Assembly (NCBI RefSeq): GCF_042658925.1
Contig: NZ_JBHSRF010000025.1
Location: 37,715-101,714, forward strand
Origin: Sphaerisporangium aureirubrum
Lineage (GTDB): Bacteria; Actinomycetota; Actinomycetes; Streptosporangiales; Streptosporangiaceae
Length of the DNA stretch: 64,000 nt
Direction of reading: 5' to 3'
Below, one piece after another: positions 25,209 to 32,959 of the stretch (its first letter is position 1; each line of letters opens with the position of its first letter). Made by a program: the position numbers and the translations under genes. A model generated the notes under the pieces. The model ran no database searches. It was given only the letters and a program-made list of their open reading frames with translations, and was not told the origin of the DNA.

Positions 25209-25418
25209 TCAGAAGTCGTACCGTTTAATCCCCGCGACGAAGATACTCCACTGTCGCCCGGTGACCAGCAAAACCGCCCCGACTGGGTCTTTGCTGTCCC
25301 GTACGCCTCTATGTCCACTTGACAGCCTTGCGACCTCCACACAATTGCCGCCATTGCTGCCAGAGTAGGAGGACCTCGTCCACCGGGTGTTGCTGAACTC
25401 CATGGTCAGCTCGTCCAT
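25209..25418 (-). CDS. DUF397 domain protein
   Basis: At 69 residues this covers a complete DUF397 domain: NTRWTRSSYSGSNGGNCVEV, GVRDSKDPVGAVLLVTGRQW, FVAGIKR. These small proteins are partners of whiJ-type XRE regulators in actinomycetes. It overlaps the end of the XRE gene by 13 bases, so it is translationally coupled to it. Confidence 0.9.
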   Translation of the reverse strand: MDELTMEFSNTRWTRSSYSGSNGGNCVEVARLSSGHRGVRDSKDPVGAVLLVTGRQWSIFVAGIKRYDF

Positions 25419-25969
25419 CGGGACATCGTCTCCTTGATCAATGCCAGGGATTCACGCTGAGGCAGCGCTTCGGACCGAATTCCTTCGTACCTGAATGCTA
25501 GGGTTCTGACGATTTCTGTCCAGTCTGTTACCTGGGCGTTGGAGGCGGCTTCGATATACGCCGTATCGGGTGCCCCATCTGCTATGGCGATCGCGAATCC
25601 TCCGAGAAGGCCTGTGGTCGAGCAGGCGGTGACAGGGAGGACCTGGATGGTGATCCTGGGACTCCGACCCACCTGCATCAGGTGCTCCAGCCATGGGCGG
25701 AACCATGGAGGCGCCGAGGCGCGAGTGACCATCGGCCATAAGCGGATCAAGGCGCCATCGGCTTGCAGGGCATCGTCGCAGTGGCGTGCGAATTGCTCGG
25801 ACGGACACCGCTTCGCCGTCTCGATCATGCTGATCGTTCCCACCGAATAAGGCACCGCTCGCGCCAGCCTCAACTGTGACCACCCGCGTTCCTTGCGATG
25901 CCGCCGTAACTCGAAACCGAAGAGAGCCGTGGGGGAATCCGAGGGGAAAAGTTCGCTTTCCTTCGGCAT
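25406..25969 (-). CDS. XRE-family regulator with internally deleted DUF5753 (whiJ-like)
   Basis: This is 187 residues. The N-terminal helix-turn-helix is typical (GFELRRHRKERGWSQLRLAR, YSVGTISMIETAKRCPSE). The C-terminal part is DUF5753 (RSPRITIQVLPVTACSTTGL, DGAPDTAYIE). Relatives are about 280 residues. Here PPWFRPWLE, which normally starts DUF5753, runs directly into HLMQVGRSPRITIQVLP from its second half, so about 100 residues are missing in frame. DNA binding could survive, but ligand or partner binding is doubtful. It lies divergent from a truncated ATPase across a perfect palindrome. Confidence 0.87.
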   Translation of the reverse strand: MPKESELFPSDSPTALFGFELRRHRKERGWSQLRLARAVPYSVGTISMIETAKRCPSEQFARHCDDALQADGALIRLWPMVTRASAPPWFRPWLEHLMQVGRSPRITIQVLPVTACSTTGLLGGFAIAIADGAPDTAYIEAASNAQVTDWTEIVRTLAFRYEGIRSEALPQRESLALIKETMSRWTS

Positions 25970-26015
25970 GGGGGCTCCGATTTCTTTCTCAGCCTTTCAC
26001 CCAAACTGTTGATAG

Positions 26016-26033
26016 CCAGTTGAAGTCAACTGG
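26016..26033. promoter_or_regulatory. Operator palindrome between XRE and ATPase genes
   Basis: CCAGTTGA-AG-TCAACTGG is a perfect inverted repeat with 8-bp arms, midway between the two divergent starts (25969 and 26105). It is the probable autoregulatory site of the XRE protein. Confidence 0.65.
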
Positions 26034-26104
26034 TCACCGAATGTATCCGAACTTCGAGATGTTTGGAGGGTCGATCGGGTCCCGACTCTCGGAGCAGGTG
26101 AACC

Positions 26105-26326
26105 ATGAAGGTGGCGGGCGCGGTACCAAGGATCCTGGGTGAGGCGGACCTTGCCGGGGTTCGTGAATCCGTCTCCCATGCGCGGGCCGAGGTGCGCCGA
26201 TGGCTGGGGAACGGCCATCCGGCGGCCGAGGACGTCGTCCTGGCGGTGTCGGAGCTGGTCACCAACGCGATCACGCACTCCGGGGCCGGGCCGGTGGAGG
26301 GAGGTGGTGGATCTGGTGGAGGGTGA
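26105..26326 (+). pseudogene. Truncated RsbW-like ATP-binding protein
   Basis: The first 62 residues match the N-terminal half of the serine-kinase/anti-sigma HATPase_c_2 group that accompanies whiJ-type loci. They include the N-box HPAAEDVVLAVSELVTNAITHSG. After ITHSGAGP the sequence becomes a Gly-rich tail that is simply the antisense of the downstream tetR 3' end. The G1 and G2 ATP boxes of a normal protein of about 140 residues are gone. The breakpoint is near 26290, inside the convergent TetR gene. Confidence 0.8.
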
Positions 26327-26966
26327 GCGGGGGTGGGGGTGGGAGGGGGGCGGTGTGGTCGGCGTGGAAGGACTGGAGGAGGTAGGCGACGAGTCTCCGG
26401 GAGGCGGTGGGGGCGGAGTCGGGGGAGGCGGTGATGAGGCCGTTGTTGGCGATGAGGAGGAGGATCAGGTCGGCCTGGTCGAAGTCGGGGCGTAGGTGGC
26501 CGGCGTCCTTGGCTCGCTGGATTAGGACGGCGAGGCCGGTCTCGGCGCGGAGGCGTTCCCGTTCGTACTCGTCGGCGCAGGGGAACTCGGTGAGGAAGGC
26601 GGCGGTGAAGCCTCGGTCGGCGATCTGCATGGCGCAGACCTTCTCGATGACGGTGCAGAAGGCGCGCCAGGGGTCGGGGTCGGCGAGGGCGTCGTCGACG
26701 ACCGATGTGCACATCGTGACCTGGTCGGCGAAGACCTCGGTGATCAGGGATTCCCTGGTGGGGAAGCGGCGGTAGAGGGTGGCGACCCCGACGCCGGCGC
26801 GGCGGGCGATGGCGGCCATCGGGACGTCGGGGCCGCGGGTGGCGAACGCCTCGCGGGCGGCGTCGAGGATGCGGTCGCGGTTGTGACGGGCGTCGGCGCG
26901 CAGTCCGGTCGTCTCGGCGGGAGTGGTGGCGGGATCATGCGGCATTTGAGAGGAACGAGCGCCCAT
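26271..26966 (-). CDS. TetR-family transcriptional regulator
   Basis: This is about 231 residues. The N-terminal helix-turn-helix is DRILDAAREAFATRGPDVPM, AIARRAGVGVATLYRRFPTR. The C-terminal ligand domain resembles the SACE_7040/TetR_C_33-like group (ADRGFTAAFLTEF). The tail is a low-complexity Pro/His-rich run (about 35 residues) created where the gene overlaps the truncated ATPase, so the original 3' end may have been replaced. ATG 26966 is chosen, and GTG 26975 is an alternative. It is divergent from the reductase gene and probably represses it. Confidence 0.87.
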   Translation of the reverse strand: MGARSSQMPHDPATTPAETTGLRADARHNRDRILDAAREAFATRGPDVPMAAIARRAGVGVATLYRRFPTRESLITEVFADQVTMCTSVVDDALADPDPWRAFCTVIEKVCAMQIADRGFTAAFLTEFPCADEYERERLRAETGLAVLIQRAKDAGHLRPDFDQADLILLLIANNGLITASPDSAPTASRRLVAYLLQSFHADHTAPLPPPPPLTLHQIHHLPPPARPRSA

Positions 26967-27043
26967 GTCTCTCACATTAGCCTAAGTGGACGGGGGTGTC
27001 CGTTTAGCGGGTTAGCGTGGCTCCTGACCGAGAGGGTGGGGGG

Positions 27044-28015
27044 ATGAGGACAGTGAGTGAGATGCGCGCGGCGTTGTTCGACAGGTACGGGCCGCCGGAG
27101 GTGCTGTACGAAGGCATGGTGCCGAAGCCTGTCGCGGGGCCGGGTGAGGTGCTGGTGCGCGTCCATGCCGTCAGCGTGAACGGGGGCGAGCTGCACGGGC
27201 GGGCCGGGGAGATCCGGCTCGTGACGGGGCTGGTCGGGCGGGGGTTCCCGAAGCGCGTCGGGATCGACTTCACCGGTGAAGTGGCCGCACTCGGCTCGCC
27301 CATGTCCGGCCTCGCGGTGGGCGACCGGGTGTGGGGAGTGCTGCCGCGGACGTTCGGCAGTGCCGCCGAGTTCGTGGCCGTCCGCCCCCGGCAACTGTCG
27401 CTCGCCCCGGCCGGGCTCGACCTGGTCGAGGCCGCGTCCCTGCCGGTGGGCACGACGGCGATCACGGCGCTGCGGGACAAGGCTCGGCTCAAGGCGGGTG
27501 AGCGGCTGCTCGTCCGCGGTGCGAGCGGCGGCGTGGGCAGCATCGCCGTCCAGCTGGGACGGGCTTACGGCGCGCACGTCACCGGGCTCGCGCGCGCCGG
27601 GAACCTCGGCTTCGTCCGGGACCTCGGAGCCGACGAGGCCCTCGACTACGCGACCACCGGCCCCGCCGACCTGGCCCCGTTCGACGTGGTGTTCGACAGC
27701 GTGGGCACCGAGATCGGCGCCTACCGGCGGCTCCTCGCGCCGGGAGGACGCATGGTCTCGATCAGCTTCGACACCGGGCGCATGGTCGCCTCCTTGTCCT
27801 ACATCCTCGCCTCCGCCGTCTTCGGCTCCCGGCGGGTGCGGTTCTTCAGCGGCAACCCCACCCACCGGCTCTTCGCCGACCTGGCCCGATACGTGGAGAC
27901 CGGTGCGCTGCGCCCGGTCGTCGACACGGTGTACCCCCTCGCCGACATCGCCAAGGCCCACCGGGCGCTGGAATCCGGCGGCGTCCGGGGCAAGTACGTC
28001 GTCCGGGTCGTATGA
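27044..28015 (+). CDS. Zinc-independent MDR-family NADPH oxidoreductase (quinone reductase-like)
   Basis: This is 323 residues of the medium-chain dehydrogenase/reductase superfamily. The N-terminal GroES-like domain (AGPGEVLVRVHAVSVNGGEL, GIDFTGEVAALG) has no structural-zinc cysteines. The Rossmann motif is LLVRGASGGVGSIAVQLGRA, and the C-terminal part contains AKAHRALESGGVRGKYVVRV. Length and lack of zinc suggest quinone or enone reduction. ATG 27044 follows a G-rich Shine-Dalgarno. Its divergent TetR neighbour is the likely regulator. Confidence 0.88.
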   Translation: MRTVSEMRAALFDRYGPPEVLYEGMVPKPVAGPGEVLVRVHAVSVNGGELHGRAGEIRLVTGLVGRGFPKRVGIDFTGEVAALGSPMSGLAVGDRVWGVLPRTFGSAAEFVAVRPRQLSLAPAGLDLVEAASLPVGTTAITALRDKARLKAGERLLVRGASGGVGSIAVQLGRAYGAHVTGLARAGNLGFVRDLGADEALDYATTGPADLAPFDVVFDSVGTEIGAYRRLLAPGGRMVSISFDTGRMVASLSYILASAVFGSRRVRFFSGNPTHRLFADLARYVETGALRPVVDTVYPLADIAKAHRALESGGVRGKYVVRVV

Positions 28016-28030
28016 GCGAGCCCGCCTGGA

Positions 28031-28084
28031 CGGCCGAGGTCGTGCGACGGGGGTGACGGCGGCACGCCGGGTCACGATCGGCCG
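28031..28084. terminator. Bidirectional terminator-like stem between convergent genes
   Basis: CGGCCGA (28031-28037) plus TCGTG (28040-28044) pair with CACGA (28073-28077) plus TCGGCCG (28078-28084), with a 2-nt bulge and a 28-nt structured loop. The right arm overlaps the last codons of the leftward regulator. Confidence 0.5.
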
Positions 28085-28632
28085 GGCGGTTCCTCGGTGG
28101 GGAAGAAGATCATGCTGAGCAGGTGGGGGGTGCGGGCGGGGGTGGGCTGGTTGCCTGCTCTGGCGCGGATGTGGGGGAGTATCTCGCCGATCAGGTCGCC
28201 GATCTCCTCGGGGGTGAGCCAGAGGACGCCCTGCCGGTAGCTCACGGAGTCGGCGAGGGGGTCGGCGCCTTCGCGGCCGAGGTAGGCGTTGAACTCGGCG
28301 AGCAGGGCGGCCATGGCGGCGGTGAAGCCGTCGCGGTGGTCGTCGAGGGACATCGACCGGGCCGCCTCGTCGTCGATCACGGTGCGCTCGGCGCGCAGGC
28401 GGTAGTGGCGTTCCACGGCGCCGTGGACGCGGCGTTCGTCGGCGACCTCCAGCACTCCCGCCTCGGCCAGCAGACCTACGTGCCGGTACACGCTGGTCTT
28501 GGGGACGTCGCGCAGGTGGGCGCACAGGTCGGCGGTGGTGTGGGTGCGGCCTCCGGACATGGCGTTCACGATGCGGAGCCGGACCGGGTGCAGAAGCAGG
28601 TCGAGGGTGTCCACTCGTGTACTTTCCCACAT
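28072..28632 (-). CDS. ArsR-like winged-helix regulator
   Basis: This is 186 residues. The winged helix (LDLLLHPVRLRIVNAMSGG, HTTADLCAHLRDVPKTSVYR) and the wing (VHGAVERHYRLR) are typical of the ArsR-type helix_turn_helix group with a C-terminal ligand domain. ATG 28632 has no visible ribosome binding site and lies only five bases from the operator palindrome. GTG 28614 is an equally possible start. It is divergent from the erythromycin esterase-like gene and probably controls it. Confidence 0.85.
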   Translation of the reverse strand: MWESTRVDTLDLLLHPVRLRIVNAMSGGRTHTTADLCAHLRDVPKTSVYRHVGLLAEAGVLEVADERRVHGAVERHYRLRAERTVIDDEAARSMSLDDHRDGFTAAMAALLAEFNAYLGREGADPLADSVSYRQGVLWLTPEEIGDLIGEILPHIRARAGNQPTPARTPHLLSMIFFPTEEPPGRS

Positions 28633-28636
28633 CTGG

Positions 28637-28662
28637 TACCGTTCCCAGAAATGGGAACGGTA
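28637..28662. promoter_or_regulatory. Operator of the divergent regulator/esterase pair
   Basis: TACCGTTCCCA-GAAA-TGGGAACGGTA has perfect 11-bp arms and lies between the two starts (28632 and 28689). A third partial half-site TTTCCCAC is at 28623-28630. It is a strong candidate for binding by the winged-helix protein encoded next to it. Confidence 0.75.
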
Positions 28663-28688
28663 GGGTGTGCCTACGCAGAGGAGCTGAA

Positions 28689-30026
28689 ATGACCATGGAT
28701 CCTTCGGTGGCGCGGGGCCGGCTGAGCGGCGAGGCGGTGATCCCGCTGACCACGCTGGACCCGGCGGCGGCTCTCGACGACCTCGGGTGGCTGGAGGAGG
28801 CCGTCGGGGACGCGCGGGTGGTGGCGATCGGTGAGAGCGCGCACTACAACCGCGAGTTCTATCAGCTGCGGCACCGCCTGCTGCGCTACCTGGCCGAACG
28901 GCACGGGTTCGGCGCCTACGCGATGGAGACAGGGTTCGCCGAGGGGTGGCTGGCCGACGGCTGGGTCCGGGCTGGCGAGGACGAAGGGCTCGGCCACGTC
29001 ATGGCGAACGGCATGACGTCGCTGATGGGGCTGTGGACGCCGATGCGCGACCACCTGGAATGGATGCGGGAGCACAACCGCACGGCCGCGCGTCCCGTCG
29101 GCTTCTACGGGATCGACATGCCCGGCTCAATGGCGTCCCTGCTGCCCGGCCTGGACGCCGTGCTCGCCTACCTCGCCGAGGCCGACCCCGAGTACCAGGC
29201 CGACCCCGCCATCCGGGACACGGCCGCCGCCTTCGCGCAGACGTCCGCGTTCTCCCTCCCCGCGCTCGTCTCCGCCTACGCCGGGCTCGCCCCCGAACGC
29301 AGGGACGCCCTGACGGCGGGCCTCGCGGAACTCGCGTCCCGCATGACGGCCCGCCGCCTCGAATACCGCGGCCGGACCACCGCCGGTGCCCATGACCGGG
29401 CGTCGCGTTCGATGGACGTCACGGTCACCCTAGACACGATGCTCCGCGCGATGCCCCGCGGCGACCGGCAGGAGGTGATGCTCCAGCGCGAGGCCGCGCT
29501 CGCGGACACCGTCGAGTGGATCCTCGGCAGGGAGGACCGCGTCGTCCTCGCCGCTCACAACGCGCACGTCCAGCGCTGGCCCGCGAGCCTGCCCGGCATG
29601 TCCCCGGTCACGATGATGGGCATGCATCTCGCCGAGCGGCTGGGCGAGGACTACCTGGTCATCGGCACGACCTCGGGGACCGGCCAGACCCTCAACGGCG
29701 CGCCTTCCTTCTACGCCGGCGAGCTCTTCACGGACCTTGCGGACGCGCCGCCGCCCGGCAGCCTGGACGCCCTCATGGCCGCGAGCCACGACGGGCTCTT
29801 CGCCACCGACCTGCGCGGGCTGTCCGCGTCCGACGCCGCGACCGTCAAGGCCGTCACCAGCCAGCGGCACGGCGTGTACCACTCCGAGCTCAACCCCCTG
29901 GACGCCTACGACATCCTCGTGCACGTCCCCCACGTCACCGCGGCCGAGCCCGACCAGGCGGCCCTCGCGTGCGCGCCCGCCGGCGTGCGGGAGCCGTTCG
30001 CCGGCTGGGCGAAGCGGGCCGGCTAG
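28689..30026 (+). CDS. Erythromycin esterase family protein
   Basis: This is 445 residues. Family motifs are ARVVAIGESAHYNREFYQLR (the GE..H active-site region), GFGAYAMETGF, FYGIDMPGS, and VVLAAHNAHVQRW toward the C-terminus. Proteins of this family include macrolide lactone esterases EreA/EreB, but many members are succinoglycan-biosynthesis-like hydrolases without resistance activity. The start is ATG 28689 with GAGGAG upstream. The operator and dedicated regulator imply induction by a small molecule. Confidence 0.87.
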   Translation: MTMDPSVARGRLSGEAVIPLTTLDPAAALDDLGWLEEAVGDARVVAIGESAHYNREFYQLRHRLLRYLAERHGFGAYAMETGFAEGWLADGWVRAGEDEGLGHVMANGMTSLMGLWTPMRDHLEWMREHNRTAARPVGFYGIDMPGSMASLLPGLDAVLAYLAEADPEYQADPAIRDTAAAFAQTSAFSLPALVSAYAGLAPERRDALTAGLAELASRMTARRLEYRGRTTAGAHDRASRSMDVTVTLDTMLRAMPRGDRQEVMLQREAALADTVEWILGREDRVVLAAHNAHVQRWPASLPGMSPVTMMGMHLAERLGEDYLVIGTTSGTGQTLNGAPSFYAGELFTDLADAPPPGSLDALMAASHDGLFATDLRGLSASDAATVKAVTSQRHGVYHSELNPLDAYDILVHVPHVTAAEPDQAALACAPAGVREPFAGWAKRAG

Positions 30027-30030
30027 CGCC

Positions 30031-30756
30031 TCACCAGCCGGTGGCCCGCCCGAGCGGTGTGTCGTCGCCGGGGGCCAGCGGCTTCTTCAGCATGACCGGC
30101 ATCTGGGCCATGAACCGCGGCTGGGTGCCATGGTGCTCCTGGGCGGCGTGCACGGTGAACGGATGCACCAGGTACGCGTCGCCCGGCAGCCCCGTCGCCA
30201 GCGCCACCGGACAGTCGCGGCCCGCGTCGTCGAAGAGCTGCCCGAGCGCCATCAGGTCGCGTACCTCCGCGTCCAGCGCGCCGGCGACGTCACGCTGGGA
30301 TCCCGCGCGCACCCGGGTCGGCGCGTCGTCCGGGCCGACCTCGGAGAACAGCACGAGCAGCAGCATCGTGGCCGGACGCCCGCTGACGCCCCAGGTGCCA
30401 TCCGGCCGCGGGGTGTTGTGGTCGATGTGCCAGCCCAGGTCGTCGGCGGGGGGTACCCGGGGGAACCTGACGGGGATGTTGCCGGTGCTGCCCCGGGGCA
30501 GCCATCCGCCCCGGCCGGCGACGGCGTCCAGGGCTTCACGCAGCTTCGGGCTCCGCGTGAACTGCCCGAACGGCCCCTGGCCGGTCAGGTCCGACGCCCA
30601 CACGACCGGCTTGGTCCAGCCGGAGGGGTCGTCGGGGGACAGGCCGATCTGCCGCCACAGCAGCGCCCTGGCCGCGTCACCGACCTCCTGGGGCACGATG
30701 GCCTCCACCTTGGCGAAGCCGTCGGTGATGAACCGGTCGACGTCGATGATCTGCAT
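30031..30756 (-). CDS. Phytanoyl-CoA dioxygenase (PhyH) family oxygenase
   Basis: This is 241 residues and a predicted Fe(II)/2-oxoglutarate oxygenase. The facial-triad HxD is in LGWHIDHN, and the distal His is in LVHPFTVHAAQEHHG with Arg in GTQPRF. It starts MQIIDVDRFITDGFAKVEAI, typical of PhyH. ATG 30756 is chosen, and GTG 30765 is in frame upstream. The stop is four bases from the convergent esterase-like gene. The substrate is unknown. Confidence 0.87.
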   Translation of the reverse strand: MQIIDVDRFITDGFAKVEAIVPQEVGDAARALLWRQIGLSPDDPSGWTKPVVWASDLTGQGPFGQFTRSPKLREALDAVAGRGGWLPRGSTGNIPVRFPRVPPADDLGWHIDHNTPRPDGTWGVSGRPATMLLLVLFSEVGPDDAPTRVRAGSQRDVAGALDAEVRDLMALGQLFDDAGRDCPVALATGLPGDAYLVHPFTVHAAQEHHGTQPRFMAQMPVMLKKPLAPGDDTPLGRATGW

Positions 30757-30795
30757 GTAAGGCACGCTATCAAGCGCTGTCCACCAATTTCGGGC

Positions 30796-31503
30796 TCAGT
30801 CGCGCGTCAGTCCGAGTAGGTGGGCCTGGGTGAGGGCGGTGTGGTCGAAGGTGTCTGCGGGGGTCTCCAGCACGTTGTGGTACATCCCGAAGAGCTCGAA
30901 GCTGATGGCGCCGTAGAGCTGGGTCCAGGCCATCAGGGCGGCGAGGATGACGTCGTCGGGGAAGGGGGCGAAGAGGGTCTCGCGCAGCCGGTCCGCGTCG
31001 GGTACGAAGCTCTCCGGGGTGGGGGGGAAGCCTGTCAGGCGGGGGGTGAGGGCCCCCGCCTCCTGGGCGTCGCGCAGGATCGTGGCGAGGACGACGCCGT
31101 CGCGGGCGGCGGCCACGGCGGTCTCCTGGGGGGCGATGTAGCCGGGGACCGGCGTGCCGTGGATCAGGGCGTACTCGTGGGGGTGGGCGAGGGCCCAGGT
31201 GCGGAAGGCCCGGCACACGGCCATCCAGCGGTCCAGGTGGCGGTCCTTCGGGCAGGACGCGTCGGCGGCCTCCGCGGCCTCGCCCACGGCGTCGAACGCC
31301 TCGGTGATCAGGGCGGTGAGCAGGTCGTCGCGGCTGGGGAAGTAGCGGTAGATCGCCGAGGAGACCATGCCCAGCTCGCGGGCGACGGCGCGCAGCGAGA
31401 GGCCGGAGGCGCCCTCGGCGGCGAGCTGGCGGCGGGCCACGTCCTTGATCTCGCCGGTCAGCTCGGCCCGGACGCGTTCCCGTGCGGTGCGGCTTGCGTT
31501 CAC
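30796..31503 (-). CDS. TetR-family regulator (TetR_C_13/WHG type)
   Basis: This is about 235 residues with the N-terminal helix-turn-helix EIKDVARRQLAAEGASGLSL, RAVARELGMVSSAIYRYFPS. The C-terminal WHG-type ligand domain contains HPHEYALIHGTPVPGYIAP and LYGAISFELFGMYHNV. GTG 31503 places the start downstream of two operator palindromes. ATG 31530 is possible but lies close to one of them. It is divergent from the DUF2568-epimerase operon. Confidence 0.9.
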   Translation of the reverse strand: MNASRTARERVRAELTGEIKDVARRQLAAEGASGLSLRAVARELGMVSSAIYRYFPSRDDLLTALITEAFDAVGEAAEAADASCPKDRHLDRWMAVCRAFRTWALAHPHEYALIHGTPVPGYIAPQETAVAAARDGVVLATILRDAQEAGALTPRLTGFPPTPESFVPDADRLRETLFAPFPDDVILAALMAWTQLYGAISFELFGMYHNVLETPADTFDHTALTQAHLLGLTRD

Positions 31504-31536
31504 GTCTCCGACCTTAGCAGAGCGGAGCATTTAATC

Positions 31537-31586
31537 GAGAGCACTGCTCTTGACGAATCGTGCTCCATTGAGAGAGCATTGCTCTC
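31537..31586. promoter_or_regulatory. Paired TetR operators
   Basis: GAGAGCA-C-TGCTCTT (31537-31551) and the perfect GAGAGCA-T-TGCTCTC (31572-31586) have centres 35 bp apart. They lie between the tetR start (31503) and the rightward operon (31627), so they can repress both promoters. Confidence 0.78.
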
Positions 31587-31626
31587 GTAACGGAGCGCTG
31601 TAAGACCGACGAGCGGGGAGATCCTG

Positions 31627-31971
31627 ATGACGACCGTGGCCAAGGGAGCCAATGCGGCCCTCATGTTCTTCCTGGAGCTCGGCGTCTACGGGGCCGTCGG
31701 CTACTGGGGCTTCACCGCCGGGCCCACCTGGTGGCTCAAGGTGCTGGCCGGGATCGGCGGGCCCGTGCTGTTCGCGGTGGTGTGGGCGCTCTTCGGGTCG
31801 CCGAAGGCGCCGGTCCCGCTGCACGGGCCCGGCCGCGCCGCCCTGGAGATCGTGTGGTTCGGCGGGGGAGTGGCGGCGGCCTTCGCGGCCGGTCTGCTCA
31901 CCACGTCGATGGTCTTCGCGGCGCTGTTCGCGGTGAACGCCCTGCTGCGAATCGTCTGGGATCAGGTCTGA
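31627..31971 (+). CDS. DUF2568 (YrdB-like) membrane protein
   Basis: This is 114 residues with four hydrophobic helices. The pattern ANAALMFFLELGVYGAVGYWG, then LFGSPKAPVPLHGPGRAALE is diagnostic of DUF2568. The function is unknown. It is 41 bp from the following epimerase gene and probably in one operon under the divergent TetR. Confidence 0.87.
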   Translation: MTTVAKGANAALMFFLELGVYGAVGYWGFTAGPTWWLKVLAGIGGPVLFAVVWALFGSPKAPVPLHGPGRAALEIVWFGGGVAAAFAAGLLTTSMVFAALFAVNALLRIVWDQV

Positions 31972-32012
31972 GCCGTCCGTCCGGAAGAACACGAGAAAGA
32001 AGGAGTACCGAG

Positions 32013-32954
32013 ATGGGCAAGCACATAGTCATCGGAGCGGGACAGGTCGGCGGGCAGCTCGCGCGGCTGCTGGCGGGACAGGGCCACGAGGTGACGGTCG
32101 TCACCCGGTCGGGCTCGGGCCCGGTGGCCGCCGGGATCACACGGGTCTCGGCCGACGTCTCCGACCGGGAGGGCCTGACCGGCGTCGCCAAGGGAGCTGA
32201 TGTCATCTACAACTGCGTCAACCCGCAGTACCACCGCTGGGCCGAGGACTGGCCGCCGATGGCCGCCGCCATCCTCGGCACGGCCGAGACGACCGGCGCC
32301 GGGCTGGTCACGCTCGGGAACCTCTACATATACGGCGAGGTCGACCGCCCGATGACCGAGGACACCCCCCTCGCCGCGGCCGGGACGAAGGGACGGGTCC
32401 GGGCGAAGATGTGGCTGGACATGGAGGCCGCCCACCGCGAGGGCCGCGTGCGGGTCACCGAGCTGCGCGGCTCCGACTTCTACGGCCCCGGGATGAGCGA
32501 CCAGTCGTTCTTCGGCGACCGCTTCATCGCCCCCATCCTGGCCGGCAAGACGGTCCGCCACATCGGCGCCGTCGACCAGCCGCACAGCGTCACCTATCTC
32601 CCGGACGTCGCCCGCGCCCTCGCCGTGGCGGGTTCCGGCGAACGCGCCTGGGGCCGTCCCTGGCACATCCCCACGGCGTCCCCCGCCCCCTCGGTCCGGC
32701 AGATGGCCGTACGCTTCGCCGAGATCGCCGGCGCCCCGGCACCCAAGGTCACCTCCATCCCCGCCGTCATGCTTCGCGCCGCGGGCCTCTTCTCCCCGAT
32801 GATCCGCGAACTGCGGGAGACCCAGCACCAGCGGGACAAGCCCTTCATCCTGGACTCCACCCCCTTCGAGACCACCTTCGGCGTCGCCCCCACCTCGGTG
32901 GACACCGCCCTGCGGGAGAGCCTCGACTGGTGGCGCGCCGGCCGCCCGTCCTGA
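32013..32954 (+). CDS. NAD(P)-dependent epimerase/dehydratase family protein
   Basis: This is 313 residues of an extended SDR. The dinucleotide-binding motif is IVIGAGQVGGQLARLLAGQG, and the Tyr...Lys region contains NLYIYGEVDRPMTED. A substrate domain of about 100 residues ends the protein. The active-site Tyr/Lys spacing is irregular, as in atypical NAD-binding members. ATG 32013 follows AAGGAG. Function beyond NAD(P) binding cannot be told. Confidence 0.82.
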   Translation: MGKHIVIGAGQVGGQLARLLAGQGHEVTVVTRSGSGPVAAGITRVSADVSDREGLTGVAKGADVIYNCVNPQYHRWAEDWPPMAAAILGTAETTGAGLVTLGNLYIYGEVDRPMTEDTPLAAAGTKGRVRAKMWLDMEAAHREGRVRVTELRGSDFYGPGMSDQSFFGDRFIAPILAGKTVRHIGAVDQPHSVTYLPDVARALAVAGSGERAWGRPWHIPTASPAPSVRQMAVRFAEIAGAPAPKVTSIPAVMLRAAGLFSPMIRELRETQHQRDKPFILDSTPFETTFGVAPTSVDTALRESLDWWRAGRPS

Positions 32955-32959
32955 AAGCG

